Assembly: GCA_964017235.1 (NCBI GenBank)
Contig: OZ024940.1
Location: 29,382,573 to 29,446,572 of the forward strand
Direction of reading: 5' to 3'
Origin: Sabellastarte sp. h YS-2021
Lineage: Eukaryota; Annelida; Polychaeta; Sabellida; Sabellidae
Length of the DNA stretch: 64,000 nt
Below the pieces are notes generated by a model. The model did no database searches. It was not told the origin of the DNA and worked only from the letters and a program-made list of their open reading frames with translations. The translations under genes were made by a program, and so were the position numbers. Shown piece after piece: positions 25,801-34,530 of the stretch. Every line of letters begins with the position of its first letter. The first letter of the stretch is position 1.

Positions 25801-27599
25801 CCCAATGACTTCTTCAATGGGAAGTTTTTGTATATCTGCACCTTATTTCCATCCATTTTCAATTTTGAAGCTCAGAAAGAATTATGGCGGCCAAATTTGA
25901 AGCTTTGTTTACAAAACTTAGGCCCATTACTTATCAGTCTCAGCATTTGAGCCAGTGACTCAGCCAAAACTGAGACTCGAGACCTTTGATGAACATCCAT
26001 AACGTCTAAGCCCAGGGGTTTAACTGATATGGTACAAAAATTGAGACAAAAGCCTTAACTTTGAACCTCACTCCAGGCTAAGACCTTACATGAAATCTGA
26101 CCATGATTAGACCTAGCACAGACCCTTAAGTGCCCAAACCGACAATATTATGCTGATTACTGTACTATTGGGATGAGTCATGACGCAAATTCGTGTCAAT
26201 GGAACTAGGGTCTAAGATTCTTTTTGTTGACATGCGTGTCTGATTATGGTGTTACAAAATCCCAGCAAGGACAATCTGACATTTGCATCAATATTTACAA
26301 GAATGAAGAGTCCTCTTTGAACTGAAAGAAGAGTGGGAACAGAATAATGCAACACAATCATTGCAGAATTGTCTGAATAAAAACATTCTAGGGAATCCTG
26401 GACTGTGTTTGTCTTGGGTGATAAGAAGCAGTGTGACTGATTGTGGGCTGGAGTCACTTGGTATGGATTGGATGGGTTTTTTTTCAGGGTTCAGACATTT
26501 CAATGGGTAGCACAGTGGTGGCTGATATGTCAGGCAAAGCAAACAGCCTCCTCTGAGAGTTAAACAATATCATGACTGTTTCCTTGTTATGAACTATTTC
26601 GAGAGCCTCCCTCAGTAAACATATTTGTACCACTCCTGGCCATTTCTAGAGAGAAAAAAACTTGTGCAATTCTTGCCCAGCTGAAGTCCAAATTAATCCG
26701 TTCTTCCTTCTTCTGCACATTAACAAACATTCGGTAAGGTTAAAACGGTGCCACTAACCGACTGGCGATATTAATTTCACCCAGGGTGATACCTTTTGAC
26801 ATGCACATGTTGCTATGGTGTTGCTATGGTTACAGGGTCCGACTGTACAGATGACAGGGACTGTGCCGCGTACTCGTCTGATGGACTCACTCGACTCTGC
26901 TGTCAAAAGGTACGGTGTGCAAAATACTGTGATATACTCTCTGTATTAAGCTTCTTCCGGATCCCCCAGGCTCACAAATCACACAAATGTTTTACCGTTC
27001 CGCCCCATATATCAGAAGTAAGCCCCACAGTTTACAGCCTTTAGGAAGCATCGTTAGACTCATCTCTTCAGCTCAACCTTTACAACTTATGTACTTTTCC
27101 CGCTGGTCACATCCACACCCCTGAGTTACTGACTTAGATCATCCCTTAGCTATCCTTTTTGTCAGTCCTTAATTTAGCGTATTGACTTCCCCATTGTGGG
27201 GAAGATATTGGGCCTGCTAAGCAGTAGATTGGATTAAGTCGAAGTCTAAGTTACTTCAACTCAGGGGGGAGATTATTTTCAGTGAATTTTAATTTAAATA
27301 AACAATAATTCAAACTAAATTTTACCTGTCTATTAAAATATACAATTGTTTGGTTTTTCTTTGATTTCCACTGATCAAATTAAAATGAATTAAAAAATTT
27401 ACAAGAACTTCCTTGTAATTCTTTTCTACCGATATTAAATCATCATTTATTTGAATCTATTTGTGTCGTGCCAATTTAGGGCACGCAAAATTTTGACTTT
27501 ATTTCTTGATTGTTGCAGGTGAGAAGAGGCCGCCAGGGGGTGAAGCAGAAGTGCGACCCGATCACGCCGATTTCCATATGTACGTCATCCCGCAGATAA
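4749..27599 (+). CDS. Secreted 16-cysteine prohormone, ITG-like/prohormone-3 family (six coding exons)
   Basis: The coding sequence joins 4749-4850, 20936-21017, 21584-21685, 24503-24589, 26836-26909 and 27519-27599. It is 528 bp, 175 residues plus stop. Every junction is GT/AG and all intron phases (0,1,1,1,0) keep one open frame. Residues 1-17 are a hydrophobic signal peptide, followed by a short YVYDNEFKRWSLS segment and a dibasic RR at 31-32. The rest has 16 cysteines in colipase/Dickkopf-like spacing (GGKC, DCC, KC, DC, LCCQ). The C-terminal LCCQ, basic GRQ-type run, then C...C tail is what I recall for the ITG-like/prohormone-3 precursors of arthropods and molluscs. The role would be a secreted neuropeptide precursor or cysteine-rich hormone. 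The gene structure is strong; the family name is from memory. Alternative: another small secreted disulfide-rich protein. Confidence 0.85.
4947..4972. repeat. Poly(C) tract
   Basis: 26 consecutive C residues shortly after prohormone exon 1. Confidence 0.95.
6413..6443. repeat. Poly(T)-poly(G) tract
   Basis: 19 T followed by 12 G. Confidence 0.95.
7255..7556. repeat. 42-bp minisatellite
   Basis: About seven units of 42 bp containing GCATCTATATGCTTTTGTTT and TCCGCTATGC. Because 42 is a multiple of three, both strands stay open (14-residue repeats). I see no coding evidence. Confidence 0.9.
8259..8503 (+). mobile_element. SINE-1, full length
   Basis: Head GGGGGGCATGGTGGCGCAGT, box B GTTCAAACCCC, and a body with GGTCGGCAGATTACAGTACA. 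The tail is AAATAAATAAATAAAA. Target duplications TAATTGAT are at 8251-8258 and 8504-8511. Confidence 0.85.
9650..9898. mobile_element. MITE-C-like fragment
   Basis: It has reiterated TTTATGATAGGTTTATGATG / TAGGTTTAAGATC phrases like those at 30545-30780. Boundaries are uncertain. Confidence 0.4.
9901..10085 (-). mobile_element. SINE-5S copy
   Basis: On the - strand it carries ATGAGTATCTGTCTCATCAC, TGAAGTTAAACAGCAATGGG and TAGTACTGGGATGGGTGACC, like the 5S rRNA gene's internal promoter. The 3' body ends CCGAAACCCCTTTCGGCCTT. Confidence 0.75.
11038..11271 (-). mobile_element. SINE-1 copy
   Basis: A full body with a GACGGGTAGTTTTGTGGGC segment, a tRNA-like head at its right end (GGGGCCAGGATGCCACATTG on the - strand) and an AAATAAATAAAT tail. 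Confidence 0.75.
12053..12205 (+). mobile_element. SINE-2 (tRNA-derived), 5' part
   Basis: Head TGCCACTGTGGCCTAGCACA, box B GGGTTCAAACCCAGG, body through CAGGCTAAAGAACCTCAGGG, then cut by MITE-A. The last ~100 bp are repeated after the MITE (12541 onward). Confidence 0.75.
12206..12540. mobile_element. MITE-A inside SINE-2
   Basis: A palindromic element from CCTCCTTTGGAAAGGACCTC to AAGGAGGCTTTGTGAAACCG, with internal inverted AAGGAGG/CCTCCTT blocks. It interrupts SINE-2. Confidence 0.75.
12541..12770 (+). mobile_element. SINE-2, 3' part after MITE-A
   Basis: It restarts at CAGGTACGGGCAGATACATA, repeating about 100 bp already present before the MITE. It ends with GATTAAGCTCTATAAAAATA. Confidence 0.65.
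13561..13795 (+). mobile_element. SINE-1b, full length
   Basis: Head GGTGGTGTAGCGGTTAAAGT, box B GGTTTGAATC, tail CGCGACGTAAAACTAAATAA. Target duplications TTGAAGT(A/G)CCAGTT are at 13547-13560 and 13796-13809. Confidence 0.85.
14699..14940 (+). mobile_element. SINE-1, full length
   Basis: Head GGGTCACGGTGGCAGAGTGG. Target duplications GAAACA(T/A)ACCTTAAG are at 14684-14698 and 14941-14955. Confidence 0.85.
14995..15240 (+). repeat. Dispersed GGCGGAG-type element, most complete copy
   Basis: It runs from a TTAACCTCCAGCAAGAAAGT start through GTCGACAGATTTTGACGAAA and the AATGTCACAAAGAACAAACG segment to TTGGCGGAGTTTGGCTCTCT with GAGTGCTCTTCTGG. It matches a sequence type I recall from many marine invertebrate genomes. 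Confidence 0.6.
15345..15470. repeat. Hairpin (foldback element)
   Basis: Arms of about 32 bp, 15345-15376 and 15439-15470 (GAGTATTGTATTGGCGAATA against its complement), with about five mismatches around a 62-bp loop. Confidence 0.75.
16163..16386 (-). mobile_element. SINE-1, diverged copy
   Basis: Head on the - strand GGGCCATGGTGGCAGAGTCA. The body has GTACATACTGTAAACTGCTG with a small deletion. AT-rich tail on the left. Confidence 0.65.
17401..17637 (-). mobile_element. SINE-2 copy
   Basis: Body TTACTGACATTCCCCTAGCT, CGTCCCTGAGGTTCTTTAAC, and head at the right end (GTGGCCTAGTGGGTAACACA on the - strand). Confidence 0.7.
20077..20430. mobile_element. MITE-A copy
   Basis: It starts GGAGCCAGTTTTACGAAGCC and ends near CGTAAGGAGG. 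Internal inverted blocks as in the other copies. It abuts a SINE-2. Confidence 0.75.
20431..20728 (-). mobile_element. SINE-2 copy abutting MITE-A
   Basis: It runs from ATATCTCAGCGCCATGTACT to the tRNA-like head at GTCACCCATTAGGGCACATA. The 3' end lies directly against MITE-A. Confidence 0.7.
20936..21017 (+). CDS. Prohormone exon 2
   Basis: The acceptor TTCCTACAG ends at 20935 and the donor GTAAGT begins at 21018. The exon starts in phase 0 and leaves one base. It encodes residues 35-61 with five cysteines, including the GDCCPD and YVC motifs that open the disulfide-rich domain. A neighbouring + strand reading frame here is a shadow. Confidence 0.9.
21584..21685 (+). CDS. Prohormone exon 3
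   Basis: The acceptor CCACAG ends at 21583 and the donor GTGAGT begins at 21686. Phase 1 is kept at both ends. It encodes residues 62-95 (GMKPTMPGECVHEKE onward) with four cysteines in an EC...PC...DC...KC pattern. Confidence 0.9.
21900..22008 (-). mobile_element. SINE-2 3' fragment
   Basis: CATCCTGACTACACAAGTAC through CTGAAAGACAGAGTCTCAAG and GATGACCATTTATCAAC. The tRNA head is missing. Confidence 0.6.
22157..22320 (-). mobile_element. SINE-1 truncated copy
   Basis: Head and central body kept (ACCACGGTGGCAGAGTGG on the - strand). The A-rich tail is lost. Confidence 0.65.
23585..23912. mobile_element. MITE-B copy
   Basis: It begins GGGGCCGATTTCACAAAGGG and ends with a degraded inverse (GTCTAAGTGAATTTGTGTAA). 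It carries the inverted core GGTCACATGACACAGGAAAA, CTACTGTGGTTATTTGATAA. Confidence 0.7.
24503..24589 (+). CDS. Prohormone exon 4
   Basis: The acceptor TTATTTCAG ends at 24502 and the donor GTAAGA begins at 24590. It encodes residues 96-124 with one cysteine (RYCVPDD) and a Ser/Gly/Lys-rich linker ending NKGTI. This linker separates the two cysteine clusters. Confidence 0.9.
   Translation, partial: EDTATVYLMTPAPRKSPLPATHWPTKGP
25334..26102. mobile_element. MITE-B copy with nested SINE-3
   Basis: It starts GGGGCCGATTTCACGAAAAG. Core AAATAACCACAGTGGTATTC, TGTGTCATGTGACCCTTTAT. It ends near CTAAGACCTTACATGAAATC. A SINE-3 interrupts the left part. Confidence 0.65.
25403..25555 (-). mobile_element. 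SINE-3 (tRNA-derived) nested in MITE-B
   Basis: Reverse of the 39600 copy: it contains box B as GGGACTCGAACCCATG and CAGCTAGGGTCATATTGGGA. About 150 bp. Confidence 0.7.
26836..26909 (+). CDS. Prohormone exon 5
   Basis: The acceptor GGTTACAG ends at 26835 and the donor GTACGG begins at 26910. It encodes residues 125-149, GSDCTDDRDCAAYSSDG through LCCQK, the second cysteine cluster. It ends in phase 0. A degraded LINE 3' end starts only about 25 bp after the donor. Confidence 0.9.
26935..27245 (+). mobile_element. 5'-truncated LINE 3' end
   Basis: The plus frame TVPPHISEVSPTVYSL, a stop, then EASLDSSL resembles the C-terminal tail of a LINE ORF2 (PxxIRxSxTxxSFRKxLKTHLF). It is followed by the tail TTCCCCATTGTGGGGAAGAT. 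It inserted in prohormone intron 5. Confidence 0.6.
27519..27599 (+). CDS. Prohormone exon 6 (C-terminus and stop)
   Basis: The acceptor TGTTGCAG ends at 27518 and the TAA stop is at 27597-27599. It encodes VRRGRQGVKQKCDPITPISI followed by CTSSRR. The basic RRGRQ run and the two final cysteines are the part most like the ITG-like family C-terminus. Confidence 0.88.
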   Translation: MRRGRQGVKQKCDPITPISICTSSRR

Positions 27600-28230
27600 A
27601 CAGGCTTCAATCTGGCCATACAGCTGCCACATCTGCTTGTAGACAGAAAGTAAAATAATCTCAACCGTATATTCAAGCTTGTCAGACATTCCGTTATGTT
27701 AACTGCTCAGGAATTTGGTTTCCCAGAACAAAACGTGTGATTCATAAGAGATGAATTTACAGAAATGCAAGTAAACCATACTGGATTTCGGATTTGAACC
27801 TTTCTTAACTTGTTGTGTTAATGCCATAAATTTGTGATTTATAGATCTAAGTTTAATTCTAAGTTGCAATTTATTAATATAATTTTTTTATTTAAGTTGT
27901 AATTATGAATCTAATTGTAATTTATAAATCTAATGTTAACTTTAAATTGTAATGTACTTAATCTTATTTTAATTTATTTTGTAATTGATGAATCTAATTG
28001 TAATTTATAAATATAATGTTAACTTTAAATTGTAATCTACTTAATCTTATTTTAATTTATTTTGTAACTGATGAATCTAATGGTTTTTAAATCTAATTTT
28101 TAATTTTAAGTTGTAAATTATTAATCTAATTTGAATTACATCAGATGTTGTGTGTTTTGATCTTTTTGTATGACCTTGGTGTCCATTTTGGTAAAGTTGA
28201 TATAAAAACTAATCTAGTCAAAGCAATAAA
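27600..28230 (+). other. Prohormone 3' UTR with tandem AT-rich repeat
   Basis: The AT-rich region follows the stop and ends at an AATAAA signal (28225-28230). Inside it, about 27870-28130 holds a tandem repeat of 83-bp units: the motif TGAATCTAAT recurs at 27906, 27989 and 28072. The UTR extent is inferred from the first good poly(A) signal. Confidence 0.6.
28225..28230 (+). terminator. Poly(A) signal AATAAA
   Basis: Canonical AATAAA, 626 bp after the prohormone stop codon and followed by T/G-rich sequence (CTTCTCATGTCTGTG). It is the likely cleavage and polyadenylation signal. Confidence 0.55.
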
Positions 28231-28335
28231 GCTTCTCATGTCTGTGAAATATATTTTTCTATGCTTTTTGATTTGGTAGCATAACACAACCACAAAATCC
28301 TTACCTGCTAAGTAAGGGTCAATAGTAGCTTTGTA

Positions 28336-28336
28336 T

Positions 28337-28371
<35 letters not shown>

Positions 28372-28586
28372 TTTGGGATTTACATCACTTTCAACACTGT
28401 ACAGGTCATATCACGACGGGTAGTTTTGTGGGCTGAGGAAACCAGTACATACAGTTGGTGTCAAGGTTCTTTACTGTAAACTGTCAACCATCGGTAAGCA
28501 ACTACCAACTTTCCCAATAAGAGTCCAGGGTTTGAACCACATACCTCAAAGGTGGGAGGCGAGTGTATTACCACTGCACCACCGTG
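28336..28586 (-). mobile_element. SINE-1, long tail
   Basis: A long (TTTA)n at the left is the reverse of the A-rich tail. The head at right is CCACGGTGGTGCAGTGGTAA on the - strand. Target duplications GCTTTGTA are at 28328-28335 and 28587-28594. Confidence 0.8.
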
Positions 28587-28749
28587 GCTTTGTAAAACAT
28601 TTCCAAAAGGAGCATACATACATATGAACTTTTTTATTTTATTTTTATTTTTTTAATGGATAGAAATCCACTTTATCAGCTTAAATAATTCAAGCCCAAA
28701 TAAACCACTGGGGTTCAAGTTGAGGTAATTTATGGTGGGGAGCCTCATA

Positions 28750-29328
28750 CGTCTGTTCCACTATGCCGATCGACCTCCCTTATTGGATTATGATCCTGAC
28801 AATTTGCTGTTTGGGAGGTAATGGGAACATTTGTAAAACCAATCAGAATTTTCGTAGACCATTCGGGACTGTGTCATGACTGGTAATTTTGAATCGGGAA
28901 TCAATTAGAATATTTAGGGGGTGTTCCCGATCATATTAAATGGTTTAACATTATCACAAACTGTCCTCGATTCTTGTCAGATCTTACATTCAGGAAGCCA
29001 CCACAAACCCATCTTCAACTTATCATATCATTTGTAAAGTCATCGCATTGATCTTACAGTAATCTTAAACTGATTACCAAGCAATCTTTTCCATCTTAAC
29101 TTGATCCTTAAGGTTTGTACACCTATATGTAATCAGAAAACTATTGCAAACATTTCAGGCGCCTATTAGAAGACTCCTTAAACCAATCACAATGTCACTT
29201 GGAAAGCTATCAGGAAAGTATCAGAAACCTATCCTAGATTACAAATAAATATTGTATGATTTCATTTTTTTCCAATCGGGATGTCGGTTTGCGATGAGAT
29301 CTCCATACTGGAACAGGCCTATAAGAGT
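28750..29328. mobile_element. MITE-C-type element
   Basis: Ends GTCTGTTCCACTATG and CATACTGGAACAGGC are inverted copies. The interior has ATCTTACAGTAATCTTAAACT and GCAATCTTTTCCATCTTAAC, as in 32760-32840. Confidence 0.5.
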
Positions 29329-30483
29329 GCTTTATTAGTGAGAGATCGATAAAACAGATTGAGATCACACTAGCCATTTAGAAGCTGATTGTTTGAGAGG
29401 TGTACTAGCCTGGCTTATTGCTCAAGGTTTTTAATCGCGAGCCTCGATATGCTTCTACAGATCACTTTTTTTTGTCTCCAGACTTTGATGAAATTGACAA
29501 CACCTGTGGATTCTGAATTTCCCTCTCTTGCTCTGCAATCGATGCTCTCTCTTTCACTGGATTAATGTACAAGCAACATTGCCAAACCTGCATGAGTACA
29601 CACTATAGCTAAAAGGACACATGTCCTTTTGGCTTTTTGGCCATACATATGTCCTTTTTGCATCCAATAATTACACATTTCATTTCCGGGCATATATGTC
29701 CTTCTGTCACCCTGCCATGTATATCTCCTTTTCTACACACTTTACGGGTCTCAGATGGCTTTGCGTTTGCACTCGGGGACCAAAACACCTTTTGGCCTTG
29801 TTTATATAGATAATAAAGTTCGAGCATGCATCATAGGCATAATGTACTCTTACATATACATTTACTGGTTCTTTCTTCAGAATATTGCGAAGATATCTCT
29901 CTGGTGAGCTTATATATATCTTATATATACAAGTGCTTATATATATCTTATATATACGAGTGCTTTGTGAATGCACTTGTTTAGATTTTTTGAAAAAAAG
30001 AGATGGTACAAACTGGAGCCTTAAGCAAGGCTAGGGGTATATATAAACCAGTCCAAAACAGGTTGACACATTGTCTAAGGTAGCCTGGCCTTCCAGGCTG
30101 TATGAACCATAATGCAAACATGAAATGTTTTTGTCATAATGCACACTGTATCAGAGGCCTTTCTCGTCTGGGAGACAGCTAGCTAAGCTAAATAAATATA
30201 TCATTATGAAAAATAATTACAATGCAATCAAAGAGTTGTATAGATACTATAGATGTAACGCCTGTGGGGAGGCTATGTCAATGGAGAAATGTAAGCATCT
30301 CTAAATTTCACAGATTCTGAGCTCAGAAGACCTGAAGTGTGTCTAAAACTAACTCTGCAGGGTTAACACTGGATCTTTTAGGTCTTCTCCCATAACCCCA
30401 CAAGTAAAGAAACTCCACTGGCATCCAGTCAAATACAGAGTACATTTCAAAATAAGGCTGATCACATACAAATTTCTAAGGGA

Positions 30484-31042
30484 GATGTTCCATTTCTGTG
30501 ATATATGGTAAACCTTGCTACAAATTGTGAAAATGCATGATTAAGGGGGTATAGTTTACGATAGGTTTAAGATGGGTTTAGGATGTGTGCCCAATAGCTA
30601 CCCAGTTGGCATTGCCATTGCCTCAGAGAATGTACTGATAGGTTTGCAATAGATTCGAGATCAATCCATTTGGTTTACGATGGACTTACAATGGAACGGA
30701 TAGGTTTATGATCTGTAAGATGGAAAAGATTGCTGTATGACTGTAAGATAGGTTTAAGAATGCTGTAAGATTAACAAGATGACTATACGACAGGTTAACA
30801 ATGTTATAAAATCTGATAAGGATTGGGAAAGCTTTGTGACAATTTCAGTTTGAAATTCTTGTACTCGATTCTCGATGGACTCCCGACTGCTGTACTCGTA
30901 AACCTATCGGAAGTTTCGGTATTTCCTGTACAGGATGTGTGTACGATAGCTTTATGATCATTAAGATGTATAAGATTCAGTTCCCAATTCCTGAAAATTG
31001 ATAATCGGGAGCACGGTTTACAATTTATCGCAGAAATGGAAC
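30484..31042. mobile_element. MITE-C inside the LINE relic
   Basis: Terminal inverted repeats TTCCATTTCTGTGATATATG (left) and ATTTATCGCAGAAATGGAAC (right). The interior is rich in GATAGGTTTAAGATGGGTTT phrases. Confidence 0.65.
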
Positions 31043-31290
31043 AATGCCATAAACAAGGGCCAACTAGCATAATTCTATCAGTACACATCATCCAGAAATA
31101 CAAGGCATAACTGCCTAACATTAAAGTCCCTTCAGGTCCCATCTTTTGACGGTAAAGTTAACAAGTAACGCAAACATATTTCCAACTCTCTCAGCCATTA
31201 TGCACTAACCCTTCTAGAACTCTCTTCCATTCCTAATCAAGCATTCATGAGCAAACGTTCGACAGGATTGGAATTCTCTTTCATTCTATC

Positions 31291-31615
31291 TGCCACTGTG
31301 GCCTAGCAGGTAACACACTTGTCTAGGAACTCGGAGGACGTGGGTTCAAACCCAGGTACAGGCAGATACATAGTGGCTCGGATGACCACTTAAAATGGCG
31401 GTCCTCTGTCATTGGGTCCTATCCCCAGTGGCAGGCTAAAGAACCTCAAGGACGTTGATAAATGGTCATTCTTGAGCCTCTATCTTCCAGTTAGGGGAAT
31501 GTCAGTTACTTGTCAGTTGGGGCTGCAACTGTGCAGTCAGATGGGTTAAATAACGCTTTGAGTCCTGTAGTATATGGAGATATTGCGCTGAGTATAAATA
31601 CACAATACAATACAA
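31291..31615 (+). mobile_element. SINE-2, full length, inside the LINE relic
   Basis: Head TGCCACTGTGGCCTAGCAGG, box B GGGTTCAAACCCAGG, 3' end GGAGATATTGCGCTGAGTAT then an ACAATACAATACAA tail. This is the best reference copy in the window. Confidence 0.85.
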
Positions 31616-31671
31616 TTCCACATAAGATCTAGGCCCTTAGTTACATCCTTTAGAAAACATCTGAAGAGTCA

Positions 31672-31749
31672 CCTCTCTAACTCAAACTTCTAAAGAGTCA
31701 CCTCTCTAACTCAAACTTCTAAAGAGTCACCTCTCTAACTCAAACTTCC
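31672..31749. repeat. Tandem triplication in LINE end
   Basis: AGAGTCACCTCTCTAACTCA is repeated about three times, with CTTCTAA between. Confidence 0.85.
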
Positions 31750-31953
31750 CCACATTGACACTCAAAAACCACTCACACAAATCTAGATTACTGACCAAGA
31801 TTACCGCTTGACCATTCCTTTTGTCAAGTTGTTTGTTAATTTAAAGCACTTACTTCTGTATTGTTGGGAAGATTTTGAGTCTGTGAAGCTGTAGATTTGA
31901 TTATTAGATTAGCTTGGAAATGATGACTGATTGATTGAATAAATGGATGACTA

Positions 31954-31992
<39 letters not shown>
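31954..31992. repeat. (TGAT)n microsatellite
   Basis: About ten TGAT units a short way after the LINE tail. It may derive from the tail. Confidence 0.9.
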
Positions 31993-32494
31993 TAGCATCA
32001 AACTGATTTGAATGTCATCTGCCACACTGATTTTTCAAAAAGGAATAGTCCAATGGCAAGAAACCGGTCAACACCAAAGCCGTCACCCAACAGTGAGAAT
32101 GGCTAAGGTGGTGGGAAAGCAACCACAGATCCTGTCAAAAGTTTGCTCATGAAGCTAGAAATACTTGACTGGAAACTTAGCCACACCTTTTGATTATCAT
32201 TTAATCTTTCATTAATAATTTGTCATTGTGTTTTTTCCCATAAACAAAATTGAAAATACGTAGATATGTAGATACAAATAAATTCAATAGAAAATTGCAA
32301 TGGCTTTAGATGAGTACATTGTGGAAATCCATTGCATTTATACAATAAATTGTGGTTTTGAACAACTCAATATAAGTGCTTCCTTTCACCACACAGTCAT
32401 CAATGAACACTTCTACCAGAAATAAGTAATCAATCCAAATATCAACCAGTAGTAGCAATGCCAAATGTCTACACATGTAAAACTGCATAAGAGG

Positions 32495-32960
32495 CTGGTT
32501 CTATTTCTGCGATATATCGTAAATCTTGTTCCGGATCTCTAATATCCTGGGATCGGGAGGTAAATCTTTTCAATCGGAATGATCTTAAAGCCATTGTACA
32601 GAGATCCTGTACAGAAAATACAGAGCTTCCCGATAGGTTTACGACTGCAGCACTCAGGAGTCCATCGGGAAGAGTTTACGAGAATTTCAAACCTTCTAAA
32701 GTTATCGCAAATCTTTCCCGATCATTATCAGAGTTATCACATCATAGACCAATCTTATGGTCATCTTTTTTTAATCTTACAGTGATCTTAAACCAATCTT
32801 ACAGTTGTACAGCAATCTTTTCCATCTTATCGCGATCGTAAACATATTTGTTTCATCTTAAGTCGCCATAAGCCACCAATCGGATGGATTGGGAAACTAT
32901 CACAAACCTATCAGAAGATTTTCTGAGGCAATGGCAATGCCAATTGAGAAGATATTGGGA
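32495..32960. mobile_element. MITE-C copy
   Basis: It begins TTCTATTTCTGCGATATATC and contains TACAGAAAATACAGAGCTTC. It ends with TGAGGCAATGGCAATGCCAA, the inverse of 30605-30630 in the first copy. Confidence 0.55.
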
Positions 32961-32984
32961 AAATATCTTAAGCATCTAATCTTG

Positions 32985-33025
32985 CAGGTGCAATATCTTC
33001 CCCACAAAGGGGAACCCAGTGTGCT
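32985..33025 (-). mobile_element. LINE tail fragment
   Basis: CAATATCTTCCCCACAAAGG is the reverse complement of the LINE 3' tail motif. Confidence 0.4.
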
Positions 33026-33774
33026 AGTTGACAAAAATCATTATCGTAAGGAGAGTCGAGGGGCGTTGAGGGGGTATGAAGGAAACTTGAGTTTAGGGGT
33101 ACTACGCCTTGTATTTCTGGAAGAAGTGTAGGGGTGAATTAATTCTCTTACGTAAACTGGTTGACCTTGGTTGAGAATTTTGTATGTAATGAGGCCTATC
33201 TTAAATTGTACCCTGTACCTGACTGTACCTCACATATTAATGCTTGGCACCCAACACTTATACAGGATTTTATATGTCGGGGTCCCAGTGCATTTATCCT
33301 GTGTAATTTATTTCCCAGAACTTAAGAAAAGATCACTCTTTTATCAAGCTTTTAGGAACATAGCAGACTTGATAGTAACTGACTTAAAATTATTGTTAAT
33401 CAATAAAGTATCAATTTCTCTATACCATCTATGTATAATCACTCACTGTTGTGACTATATATGCTGTGTTTTAAGGAAAATACATAAAGAAATCACCTTT
33501 TTATTGCAAGTTTTTCGTTGAAAATCTCTTTCTGAGATCAATAGGTTATTGACAAGCTTGGTGGAAGTGATTCTGTTTAAGGAAAGATGACTGTTTTTTC
33601 TTTCAAAGTTCCATTATTTGACAGTGATATGTCTCAACTACAATGGCTACCAAATTGAGCAGAATGCTCACGTTTGTGCGTTGATATTCTGTTCACCATT
33701 TTTTTTTAAAATCATTCTCATCAAACACACAGACACAAATTCAGAATTGCTTTTTCTCGTTAAGTCCAGGATTT

Positions 33775-34530
33775 AACAAAGGCAAAAGGTTCAGCTTTAA
33801 GTCCCTGATTTAGCTTAAATCAAGACTGAGAGTCTGAGACCAGGAGCTGGGGCCAGCTTCACGAAGCCTCCTTAAGATAAAGGTCACCTTAAATTTCAGG
33901 ACTTCCTCCTTTGAAATATCTCATTTTCACAAAGCCTCCTTCCCTAAAGGAGACATTAAAAACTTCTTTAAATTTCAAGGAAGTTAAGGACCTACCTTAA
34001 ATTTATGGAAGTGCCCTTCAAAGAATGTTTATATATGCTCCTTTCTAAGGTTTCAGGGAAGACCTTTGGTGAGGAGAGTTAAAGGAGGCTTTGTGAAACT
34101 GAAATTTAAGGTGCCCTTCCCAAATGAATAAAAATGATCTTCCTTTACTAAAGGAGGTCCTTTCGAAAGGAGGCTTTGTGAAACTGGTCCAAGGTTTAAC
34201 AAAGGTTCTAACACTTAGTGAAGTTGTAGGCTAAGTCACGGACTATAATCCAGGTCACTTAGCAAAGTTCAAGCTTACCAAATAACCACAGTGGTTTTCT
34301 GTGTCAGGTGACCTGTCATGGCAGACCCTGTAACCACATTATATCTTTCTTAAGACGAATTTATAGAGGTATGATATATAATTCTGCATAATTTATGGCC
34401 ATTTTAAGTTTTAAAGTGGGGAAAATTATGGCGACCATATTTAAATCTTTGTTTCCAAAAGTTAAGCCCACTCCTAGGCAGACTTAACTTTGAGCCCCTG
34501 ACTAAGCCAAAGCTTCGAGTGCCCGCGGGA
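33775..34530. mobile_element. Degraded MITE-B with nested MITE-A
   Basis: MITE-B-like sequence before 33849 and after 34190. The latter has the core CCAAATAACCACAGTGGTTT and TCTGTGTCAGGTGACC. A complete MITE-A splits it. Confidence 0.6.
33849..34190. mobile_element. MITE-A, both ends present
   Basis: Left end GGGGCCAGCTTCACGAAGCC, right end AAAGGAGGCTTTGTGAAACT then GGTCC. The ends are inverted copies and the interior is palindromic. Confidence 0.75.

Larger units (their letters stand above)
24590..27518 (+). other. Introns 4 and 5 of the prohormone gene
   Basis: Intron 4 (24590-26835) has an AT-rich low-complexity block of ATTCTTT-type repeats (about 24640-24910) and a MITE-B copy with a nested SINE-3. 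Intron 5 (26910-27518) is largely a 5'-truncated LINE 3' end. Confidence 0.7.
30375..31915 (+). pseudogene. LINE ORF2 relic, interrupted
   Basis: At 30385-30490 the frame ITPQVKKLHWHPVKYRVHFK then IRLITYKFL is the conserved C-terminal motif of non-LTR reverse transcriptases. At 31630-31690 the frame HIRSRPLVTSFRKHLKSHLS is the ORF end, and 31815-31905 is the shared 3' tail. Between them sit a MITE-C (30484-31042) and a SINE-2 (31291-31615). It is not functional. Confidence 0.7.
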
